Source of the DNA: JAVBTT01 sp031550325
GTDB lineage: Bacteria; Bacillota; Clostridia; Oscillospirales; UBA929
Assembly (NCBI GenBank): GCA_031550325.1
Contig: JAVBOR010000034.1
Coordinates: 1 to 22,503 of the forward strand
Length of the DNA: 22,503 nt
Reading direction: 5' to 3'
Made by a program: the position numbers and the translations under genes. Below are positions 1 to 6,087 of this stretch, in pieces (the first letter of the stretch is position 1; the number at the start of each line of letters is the position of its first letter). The notes below the pieces were generated by a model. That model saw nothing but the letters and a program-made list of their open reading frames with translations. It did no database searches and was not told the origin of the DNA.

Positions 1-94
1 GCCGCCAGGCTCGACGTGAAAACCGATAAAGGACGAGGAGCGGCCCGGGGAAAACACCCGAACATGAACAGAATGAAAAATATGCTCGTAACGC

Positions 95-123
95 TTCCCA
101 TTACGGACGGTGTGTGATAAAAT
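95..123 (+). promoter_or_regulatory. Candidate sigma-A promoter upstream of cdaA
   Basis: A -35-like TTCCCA (95-100) is followed after 17 bases by TAAAAT (118-123), which is preceded by TG plus one base (extended -10). Transcription would start near 130, about 23 bases before the cdaA start codon. The spacing is ideal, but the -35 matches the consensus at only four of six bases. This is the only good candidate found ahead of the 17-gene run. Positions 1-94 hold nothing I can assign; an open frame through 117 could be the tail of an upstream gene but has no recognisable content. Confidence 0.5.
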
Positions 124-152
124 GATCTGAATGATCTACACGGAGGGTCTGT

Positions 153-1010
153 ATGGATGTTTTGAGAGAGATCGCGCTCAATATTTCCAAATATGTGTCC
201 ACAGCGACTGTTTGGGACGCAGTGGATATTCTGATTGTGACGTTCATTGTTTTCATGGTCCTCAGGCTTCTGCGCAACACCAACGCCATGCAAGTTCTGA
301 GAGGTCTTCTCGTTCTGCTCGTCCTCACGGGGCTGGCCGGAATGTTGCATTTGTACTCCCTGAACTTCTTAATGACCAGCGCCTTGCAGGTGGGCCTGAT
401 CGCGCTCATTATTCTGTTTCAGCCCGAACTGCGCCGAGGGCTTGAGCAGATGGGCTCGACGCGCATCTCCGGCCTGTTTGGGCGGGAGAACACCGGCAGC
501 ATGGATTATGTCATTCTGCAGACCGTGGACGCGTGCAAGGCGCTTTCGTGGGCTAAGCAGGGAGCGCTGATTGTCTTTGAACGCCGCGCCCAGCTCGGGG
601 ACATTGTCAAGACGGGGACGCTGCTGGACGCCGTGGTGACAAGCGAGCTTCTGAAAAACATGTTTTATCCCAAAGCGCCGCTGCACGACGGCGCGGTCAT
701 CATCCGCAGCGGACGGCTGGCAGGCGCTGGCTGTATCCTGCCGCTGACGAACAATCTTAATCTCAGCCGCGACCTGGGGATGCGCCACCGCGCGGGCATC
801 GGCGTCAGCGAGGTGTCGGACGCGGTTGTGGTCATTGTCTCGGAGGAGACGGGCTCCATTTCCGTGGCGACCGAGGGAATGCTCAAACGGCATCTGACGG
901 CTGAAACCCTGGAAAAACTGCTCAGGACCAGCCTGTCGCCCCATGAGGAGGAGCAGGCGAAGAAGGGACTCTGGGGAGTGATCAACAAGTTCACTAAAAA
1001 GAAGGAGTGA
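153..1010 (+). CDS. cdaA: Diadenylate cyclase CdaA (membrane-bound c-di-AMP synthase)
   Basis: This enzyme joins two ATP molecules into cyclic di-AMP, a messenger controlling potassium and osmolyte transport and cell-wall homeostasis. The 285 residues are close to the usual length (about 273 in Bacillus). Three hydrophobic segments (roughly 24-40, 50-66 and 73-90) anchor the protein, and a cytoplasmic DAC domain follows. The catalytic DGA motif is at 179-181 within PLHDGAVII, and the RHR motif is at 211-213 within GMRHRAGIGVSE; both are intact. A lysine-rich tail (TKKKE) closes the protein. The ATG at 153 is preceded by GGAGGG (142-147). It is the first gene of the run, and cdaR follows after 6 bases, as in the conserved cdaA-cdaR pair. 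The family assignment is secure. Confidence 0.97.
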   Translation: MDVLREIALNISKYVSTATVWDAVDILIVTFIVFMVLRLLRNTNAMQVLRGLLVLLVLTGLAGMLHLYSLNFLMTSALQVGLIALIILFQPELRRGLEQMGSTRISGLFGRENTGSMDYVILQTVDACKALSWAKQGALIVFERRAQLGDIVKTGTLLDAVVTSELLKNMFYPKAPLHDGAVIIRSGRLAGAGCILPLTNNLNLSRDLGMRHRAGIGVSEVSDAVVVIVSEETGSISVATEGMLKRHLTAETLEKLLRTSLSPHEEEQAKKGLWGVINKFTKKKE

Positions 1011-1016
1011 TAAGGT

Positions 1017-2276
1017 ATGATCGCGTGGCTGCAAAAACATAACGTCGTGTTGTGGCTTGTCTCCCTTCTTGTTGCGGTGATGCTGTGGGCGTATGTCATG
1101 GTCGTGCAGAATCCCGAGCGGGAGTCCCGCATGAGCATCGTTCCGAACTTTGTGGGGGAAGAGAGCCTGCTGGCAAACCATTCGCTTCAGATCACACAGG
1201 GGGCCAAGATGCCGGTAAGCCTGCGCTTTTTAGGACGGCAGACCGATTTGGCCAAGCTTGACCAGAGCAATGTTCAGGTGCTGGTCGACCTGAAAAACGT
1301 CTATACCGCGGGCAGCGTCAAACTGGCTTACGAGGTTGTGCTTCCGCCAGAAGTCGCCGACCGCATTACCGTGGAGCGCGCGGAATACTATGTCACGCTA
1401 CAGTTTGACACGGTGGATTCGCGCTATGTGCCGGTTCGGCTCAAGCTGGAGGGGGCAATTGCCGAAGGCTATGTAAAACTCCAGGAGATTCTGCAGCCCG
1501 AGAGCATCAGGGTGACAGGGCCGACGACCGTGCTGGACTCCATTTCCTATGCGCAGGTTGTGCTTGAACGCGACAATATTAGCAAGACGATTGAGGCGGT
1601 TCCGCTGACCTTCACGCTGATGGGCACGAATGGGTCACGGATTCTTGACGAGAGCCTGACCTTCGATCTCGAGGAGGTTTTGGTCACCATTCCCATTGAA
1701 ATGACCAAGGACGTTCCACTTAAGATGGATTTCATTGACGGCGGCGGGCTGTTTGCCGATAAGAACATCACCTATCAAATTAATCCGGCGTCCATCACGC
1801 TGGCCGGAAATCCTGAGGTTCTCAACACCATCAACTCCATCAAGCTCACGACGATGGATCTGGCCAAGCTGTTCAGCTCTGTTGAAGAGGAGCTGCCCAT
1901 TGTTTTGCCCGACAACACCAGAAATCTCTCCGGCGTGGAAAAGGCGGTGGTGACCGTTGACATTCACGGCGTGACGACGATGCCCATGACGGTCTCCACC
2001 ATTGAGATTGCCGGGCAGGTGCCGCCTGCGGGATATGAGGTTGAGCTGGTAACCACTCAAATGACCATCACGCTGCGCGGGCCGCCCGAGACGCTGGAGC
2101 TGATCCAGCCCCACATGTTGCGCGTTTCGGTTGACCTGACCGACGTGGGCCTAGTGCCGGGAACACTTACGGTGGCTGCCAAAGTGAGCGTTGACGGATA
2201 CTCCAACGTGGGCGCCGTGGGCGATTACAGCGCGGTTGTCGTGGTTCAGGAAATCACGGACGAGCAGGAGGAATGA
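1017..2276 (+). CDS. cdaR: CdaA regulatory protein CdaR (YbbR-domain protein)
   Basis: CdaR is a membrane-anchored extracytoplasmic protein that binds CdaA and modulates c-di-AMP synthesis. One N-terminal membrane segment (residues about 9-30) is followed by roughly four beta-rich YbbR repeats of about 85-90 residues each, filling the rest of the 419 residues. Repeat starts are visible in phrases such as MPVSLRFLGR, VPVRLKLEGA, VPLKMDFIDG and MPMTVSTIEI, a spacing and style characteristic of the family. The ATG at 1017 has AAGGAG at 1002-1007. The gene sits between cdaA and an RseC-like gene. The glmM gene that commonly follows cdaR is not here. Regulation is presumably by co-transcription with cdaA. 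Confidence 0.93.
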   Translation: MIAWLQKHNVVLWLVSLLVAVMLWAYVMVVQNPERESRMSIVPNFVGEESLLANHSLQITQGAKMPVSLRFLGRQTDLAKLDQSNVQVLVDLKNVYTAGSVKLAYEVVLPPEVADRITVERAEYYVTLQFDTVDSRYVPVRLKLEGAIAEGYVKLQEILQPESIRVTGPTTVLDSISYAQVVLERDNISKTIEAVPLTFTLMGTNGSRILDESLTFDLEEVLVTIPIEMTKDVPLKMDFIDGGGLFADKNITYQINPASITLAGNPEVLNTINSIKLTTMDLAKLFSSVEEELPIVLPDNTRNLSGVEKAVVTVDIHGVTTMPMTVSTIEIAGQVPPAGYEVELVTTQMTITLRGPPETLELIQPHMLRVSVDLTDVGLVPGTLTVAAKVSVDGYSNVGAVGDYSAVVVVQEITDEQEE

Positions 2277-2280
2277 GAAC

Positions 2281-2664
2281 TTGACGCAAAGCGGTACCGT
2301 GGTCAGGCTGCTGGACGACAGGACGGCTGAAGTGGCTGTGAGGCGCAGCGGAGCTTGCGGCGAGAGCTGCGCTTCCTGCACTGTCTGCGTGTCGCCCAGC
2401 CTGTTTGTGAAGGCGCAAAACGGGGCGCGTGCGCTTCCCGGAGACGTTGTGGAACTGGAGAGTCAAACGGGACAAACGCTCGGGCTGGCAGCCCTGGTGT
2501 ATCTTCTTCCGGTTGTGCTCCTGCTGGGCGGTTTGCTGATAGGCCCGATTGCCGGGGCGGCCGGGTTTGCGCTGGGCATTGCGGCGGCGCTTCTGGGCAA
2601 TCGGCGGGTGGCGCTGCGCGGCGGCGCGGCGGTGACCATCCGGCGCGTCATGGAACGGCGCTGA
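2281..2664 (+). CDS. RseC/MucC-family (SoxR-reducing-system-like) membrane protein
   Basis: The family is related to RseC/RsxC-associated proteins, which are linked to redox control or electron transfer at the membrane. I infer membership from the layout: a short N-terminal domain (QSGTVVRLLDDRTAEVAV), a cysteine cluster at C26, C30, C33 and C36 (C-x3-C-x2-C-x2-C), a small beta domain ending in PGDVVELE, and two membrane segments (about 68-88 and 90-106). The length is 127 residues. I chose the TTG at 2281 because AGGAGG lies 9 bases upstream (2266-2271) and the family N-terminus aligns there; a longer in-frame extension would run back through cdaR. The cysteines could hold an Fe-S cluster or act as redox thiols. 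The stop overlaps the next start by one base, so translation is probably coupled. Confidence 0.8.
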   Translation: MTQSGTVVRLLDDRTAEVAVRRSGACGESCASCTVCVSPSLFVKAQNGARALPGDVVELESQTGQTLGLAALVYLLPVVLLLGGLLIGPIAGAAGFALGIAAALLGNRRVALRGGAAVTIRRVMERR

Positions 2665-3536
2665 TGTTTGGTTACGTGCGCCCAAACAAGGCAAGACTCT
2701 TGGTGTGCGAGCTTGAGCAGTTCCGCGCCGTGTACTGCGGCCTGTGCCACACGCTGCGCGAGCGGTACGGGATATTTGTGCGAAACCTTCTTCATTATGA
2801 TTTTGTGTTCTTGGCCCTGGTGCTTGAGCGGGATGACTGCGCGGTTGTGCGAAGGCGCTGTCCGGCGTCCCCTTTCAAAAGACGCTGCGTGTGCGCGCCC
2901 GGCGAATCGCTGGACAAGGCAGCCGACGCCACGGTGCTGATGGCATACCACAAGTTTTCCGACAACGTGGCGGACAGCGGCTTTTTCCGCGGACTGGGCG
3001 CGCGGCTGGCGCGCGCGTGGCTGCGACCGAAGTATCGCAGGGCGGCCGAGCGGCTTCCCTCCACGGATCTGGTCTGCCGCCGGGCGCTTGCCGAACTGGC
3101 CGAAATGGAAAAAGAAAAGCTTGCGTCTTTGGACGCGCCGGCCGACACGTTTGCGCGCATGCTGTCGGCGCTTTCCGAGCTGGAGAGCGGGACGCGCGCT
3201 CGTATATTGGAAAAGCTGCTCTACCATCTGGGACGGTGGATCTATCTGGTGGACGCTTGCGACGACCTGGAGCGTGACCAAAGGCGCGGGGCGTACAACC
3301 CCATCGCCGAGCGCTTTTCTCTCGGACAAAATCCGCTGGACGGCGAAACGCGCGACAGCATGGAGATTACGCTGGCATTTTCCCGAAGCGAGGCGCTGAA
3401 AGCATACGCGCTGTGGGAAGACGCCGCAAACAGGGCGCTGGTGCTCAACATCCTGGGTCTGGGATTGCCCGCCGCCGAGCGGGAAGCGCTGGATTCGAAG
3501 AAAAAAAGGAGAAAGCCGGATGAAAGACCCCTATAG
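2664..3536 (+). CDS. DUF5685 family protein
   Basis: The biochemical function is unknown. The N-terminus (MFGYVRPNKARLLVCELEQF, then YCGLC) is the recognisable hallmark of the DUF5685 family found in Clostridia. The 290 residues are mostly helical and soluble. Cysteines cluster early at C15, C25, C28, C59, C66, C75 and C77, suggesting a metal site. A second conserved-looking stretch is YLVDACDDLERDQRRGAYNP (194-213), rich in aspartates that could also bind a divalent metal. The start ATG at 2664 overlaps the preceding TGA by one base. An upstream in-frame extension exists but would overlap the whole preceding gene and carries no family sequence. The stop overlaps the J-protein gene by 17 bases, which points to a functional pair. 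Confidence 0.82.
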   Translation: MFGYVRPNKARLLVCELEQFRAVYCGLCHTLRERYGIFVRNLLHYDFVFLALVLERDDCAVVRRRCPASPFKRRCVCAPGESLDKAADATVLMAYHKFSDNVADSGFFRGLGARLARAWLRPKYRRAAERLPSTDLVCRRALAELAEMEKEKLASLDAPADTFARMLSALSELESGTRARILEKLLYHLGRWIYLVDACDDLERDQRRGAYNPIAERFSLGQNPLDGETRDSMEITLAFSRSEALKAYALWEDAANRALVLNILGLGLPAAEREALDSKKKRRKPDERPL

Positions 3537-4113
3537 CGTCCTGGGCGTGTCGCGTGATGCCTCGCCCGAGGAGATTAAGCGGGCGTACCGCGATCTGGCC
3601 CGTAAATATCACCCCGATAATTATGTGGGAAATGACTTGGCCGATCTCGCGCAGGAGAAAATGAAAGAGATCAACGAAGCCTATGACACCATCACGCAGG
3701 GAGCCGCGCCGCGCTCGAGCGGCTCAAATGAGCGATGGGGCGGGCCGGCCGGCGCGGGGCAAGGCGTTTACGCGACCATCCGGCAGCTGATCAACGCGAA
3801 CAGGCTCAGCGAGGCTGAACAGCTGCTCGGTCAGCAGACCGACCACTCGGCCGAATGGTATTTTTGCCGGGGCAGCGTACTCTATCGCCGGGGCTGGTAT
3901 GACGAGGCCACGCGCAACTTCCAGACCGCGGCGTCCATGGAGCCCAGCAACGCCGAATACCGTCAGGCCGCGGCGCATGTCCGGCAAGGGCCCGTATACG
4001 ATGCGTCGCCGGGCGGCGGCGCCTATGGCAGAACCGCCGGCCTGAGCATGTGCGACTGCTGCTCGGCCATGCTGTGCGCCGACTGCTGCTGCAGCGCCGC
4101 GCGCTGCTGTTAG
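3520..4113 (+). CDS. J-domain protein with TPR-like segment and cysteine-rich tail
   Basis: The J domain (residues 1-60, MKDPYSVLGVSRDASPEEIK onward) keeps the HPD tripeptide at 31-33 that stimulates Hsp70 ATPase, so it is probably a specialised co-chaperone for DnaK. It is not classical DnaJ: there is no Gly/Phe region, CxxCxGxG zinc finger or C-terminal substrate domain. A Gly-rich linker (62-82) leads to a helical, TPR-like segment (about 83-155, with WYFCRGSVLYRRGWYDEA). The last 20 residues (178-197) contain nine cysteines in a CDCC...CADCCC...CC pattern. AGGAG at 3507-3511 supports the ATG at 3520. The gene overlaps the DUF5685 gene by 17 bases. Metal or Fe-S cluster binding, or lipidation, by the tail is inference only. 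Confidence 0.88.
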   Translation: MKDPYSVLGVSRDASPEEIKRAYRDLARKYHPDNYVGNDLADLAQEKMKEINEAYDTITQGAAPRSSGSNERWGGPAGAGQGVYATIRQLINANRLSEAEQLLGQQTDHSAEWYFCRGSVLYRRGWYDEATRNFQTAASMEPSNAEYRQAAAHVRQGPVYDASPGGGAYGRTAGLSMCDCCSAMLCADCCCSAARCC

Positions 4114-4130
4114 ATCAAGGGGGCGTGAGA

Positions 4131-5000
4131 ATGACGATTCGGAGTATGACCGGCTACGGGCGGACGACGAGAGACCACCTGACCGTGGAGATTAAGGCGG
4201 TCAACCACCGCTATCTTGATCTCTCGGTGCGGTGTCCGCGCGTGCTTGGTTTTTTGGAGGAGCCTGTCAAACAGTGTGTGCGCCAAAAGGTCAGCAGGGG
4301 CTCTGTGGATATTGGACTGACCTATGATCCCGGCGCGCTGGAGCTGACTAAAACCTCGCTGAATGTCTCGGTGCTGGAGGGATACCTCCGGATTGCCGAA
4401 GAGCTCAGTGAGCGCTATGGCCTGCAGTCCGACCTCAAGGTTTCGTCGGTGCTGCGCCTGCCCGAAGTTGTGCGCTTTGATAAGCAGGAGCTTGAAACGA
4501 CCGAGATGGTTGAACTCGTGTGCGCGCTGACCAACGAGGCGCTCGATGAGTTCAACGCCATGCGCGAGGCAGAGGGCGCGCGGCTGCGCGAGGATATCCT
4601 GCTTAAGTGCGAAGGCCTTGAACAGCTCTCCGAGCTCGTGGCAAAGCGGTCGCCGGTGACGCTGGAGGCCTACCGCCGGCGGCTGGAGACGAAGCTCCGG
4701 GAGTTTTTGGATAATCGCTCCATTGACGAAAACCGCATTCTCGCAGAGGCTGCCGTTTTTGCCGACCGCATTTCGGTGGATGAAGAGACTGTGCGCCTGA
4801 GCAGCCATATCGCGCAGCTGCGGGACATGCTCGGCAAGGGCGGCGTTGTCGGCCGCAAGCTGGACTTTTTGGTGCAGGAACTCGGCCGCGAGATCAACAC
4901 CATCGGCTCCAAGGGAAACGACCTGGAGATGAGCAAAATAGTCGTCGACCTCAAGGCCGAGGTCGAGAAAATCCGCGAGCAGATTCAGAATATTGAATAG
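4131..5000 (+). CDS. yicC: YicC family endoribonuclease-like protein
   Basis: YicC proteins are RNA-degrading endoribonucleases in E. coli; the role in Firmicutes is less clear. The 289 residues match the normal family length. The N-terminal signature MTIRSMTGYGR and the family block VEIKAVNHRYLDLSVRCP (about 20-37) are present, and the C-terminal DUF1732 signature QELGREINTIGSKGND is intact, followed by a helical end (KAEVEKIREQIQNIE). The ATG at 4131 has AAGGGGG at 4117-4123; the reading frame is open further upstream, but that part overlaps the J-protein and has no family sequence. The gene starts 17 bases after the J-protein gene and 12 bases before remA. The yicC-remA-gmk-rpoZ order is a standard Firmicutes arrangement. 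Confidence 0.94.
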   Translation: MTIRSMTGYGRTTRDHLTVEIKAVNHRYLDLSVRCPRVLGFLEEPVKQCVRQKVSRGSVDIGLTYDPGALELTKTSLNVSVLEGYLRIAEELSERYGLQSDLKVSSVLRLPEVVRFDKQELETTEMVELVCALTNEALDEFNAMREAEGARLREDILLKCEGLEQLSELVAKRSPVTLEAYRRRLETKLREFLDNRSIDENRILAEAAVFADRISVDEETVRLSSHIAQLRDMLGKGGVVGRKLDFLVQELGREINTIGSKGNDLEMSKIVVDLKAEVEKIREQIQNIE

Positions 5001-5012
5001 ATAGGTGAAACG

Positions 5013-5273
5013 ATGAGACTCATCAATATTGGGTTTGGGAACATGGTGTCCTCGGCGCGGCTGATCGCGATTGTCAGCCCGGAATCGGCCCCGGTCAAGC
5101 GCATCGTGCAGGAGGCGCGGGACAGGCAGAAACTCATTGACGCCACGCTGGGCAGGCGCACCCGTGCCGTGCTCATGATGGACAGTGACCATGTTGTGCT
5201 GTCGGCCATTCAGCCGGAAACAGTGGCCGGCCGACTCATCGGGAAAGAGGGAGAGGACGATGGGGAAGGCTGA
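5013..5273 (+). CDS. remA: RemA/DUF370 family DNA-binding regulator
   Basis: RemA of Bacillus subtilis is a ring-forming DNA-binding protein that activates biofilm matrix and osmoprotection operons. Members in other Firmicutes, always next to yicC and gmk, probably have related roles, but targets here are unknown. The 86 residues contain the family start MRLINIGFGNMVSSARLIAIVSPESAP, the basic stretch LIDATLGRRTRAV (41-53) with arginines of the type implicated in DNA binding, and LMMDSDHVVLSAIQPETVAGR. AGGTGA at 5003-5008 precedes the ATG. The acidic C-terminal tail (EGEDDGEG) overlaps the gmk start by 14 bases, indicating translational coupling. Confidence 0.93.
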   Translation: MRLINIGFGNMVSSARLIAIVSPESAPVKRIVQEARDRQKLIDATLGRRTRAVLMMDSDHVVLSAIQPETVAGRLIGKEGEDDGEG

Positions 5274-5841
5274 GGAAGGGCTTTTGCTTGTGGTTTCGGG
5301 CTCGTCCGGCTCGGGGAAATCCACGGTGCTCAGGCGGTGGCTGGAGAGACACCCAGAGGTGTGGTTTTCGGTGTCATGCACTACGCGCCCTCGGCGGAGG
5401 GGCGAAACCGATGGCGATCATTACCACTTTATAACCAGGCAGCAGTTTGAGGGCGACATTGCCGGCGGAGGCATGCTTGAATGGGCGGAGTACGCGGGTA
5501 ACCTGTATGGAACGCCGCTTGAACCGATTCGGCGCGCCATGGAGGAAGGCCGCACGGCGGTGCTGGAGATTGAGGTTCAGGGAGCCATGCAGGTCAAGCG
5601 GCTCTTTCCCGACGCCGTTCTGATTTATATCCGTCCCAGCTCGTTTGAGGAGCTTGGGCGGCGTCTGCGCAAACGCAACACCGAGAACGAGGAAGACATC
5701 CGGCGCAGAATAGAGATTGCCCGCGAGGAATATGCTTATTTGGACCGATACAGCCACGAGTTGATTAACGACGACGTGGAGAAGGCGGTCGTTCAGCTTG
5801 AGAGCGTCTATGAGGCGGAAAAACTGCGGCACCGGCCGTAA
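5260..5841 (+). CDS. gmk: Guanylate kinase
   Basis: This cytosolic enzyme converts GMP and ATP to GDP and ADP, an essential step in GTP supply that is inhibited by (p)ppGpp in Firmicutes. The P-loop GSSGSGKS is at residues 14-21. The GMP-binding region SCTTRPRRRGETDGDHYHF (39-57) and the block EWAEYAGNLYGTP (74-86) are intact, and the lid region RKRNTENEEDIRRRI is present. At 193 residues it is slightly shorter than the usual 200-210. The ATG at 5260 lies inside the end of remA, with purine-rich AGAGGGAGAGGA just upstream; a longer in-frame open region before it has no kinase sequence. It leads into rpoZ after 24 bases. Confidence 0.96.
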   Translation: MGKAEEGLLLVVSGSSGSGKSTVLRRWLERHPEVWFSVSCTTRPRRRGETDGDHYHFITRQQFEGDIAGGGMLEWAEYAGNLYGTPLEPIRRAMEEGRTAVLEIEVQGAMQVKRLFPDAVLIYIRPSSFEELGRRLRKRNTENEEDIRRRIEIAREEYAYLDRYSHELINDDVEKAVVQLESVYEAEKLRHRP

Positions 5842-5865
5842 TGAAAAAGTGGGAGGACACACAAC

Positions 5866-6087
5866 ATGATGCTAGCCCCCTCAGTCAGTGAACTGATGAA
5901 ATCCATTCCCAGCCGGTATTTGCTGGTCAACATCACCGCCCGCCGCGCGCGGGACATTGCCGACCAGGCGGAGCAGAACGGCATACAGATCCAGGAGAAG
6001 CCCGTGAAAATCGCGATCAATGAAATCGCCCAGGGCCAGCTGGCCGGGCATATGAAGGCGCAGTACAGTCTGGAGTCCAAGCCCTAA
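5866..6087 (+). CDS. rpoZ: DNA-directed RNA polymerase omega subunit
   Basis: Omega binds the beta-prime subunit and assists assembly and stability of RNA polymerase. The 73-residue protein has the expected omega signature: the N-terminal LMKSIPSRYLLVNITARRARDI, then a helix and a short tail (KIAINEIAQGQLAGHMK). GGGAGGA at 5851-5857 supports initiation at the ATG of 5866; a second ATG at 5869 could be used instead. The position directly after gmk is conserved in Firmicutes. priA begins with no gap after its TAA. The coaBC gene that often sits between rpoZ and priA is absent. Confidence 0.93.
   Translation: MMLAPSVSELMKSIPSRYLLVNITARRARDIADQAEQNGIQIQEKPVKIAINEIAQGQLAGHMKAQYSLESKP

Noticed and set aside
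1..117. A possible C-terminal end of an upstream gene on the + strand
   Set aside because: One frame is open to a stop at 115-117, but the 38 residues show no family sequence, and the frame would run through the likely cdaA promoter.
2355..2663. N-terminal extension of the DUF5685 gene
   Set aside because: The extension overlaps the whole RseC-like gene, is Gly/Arg/Ala-rich noise, and the family clearly begins at MFGYVRPNKA (2664).
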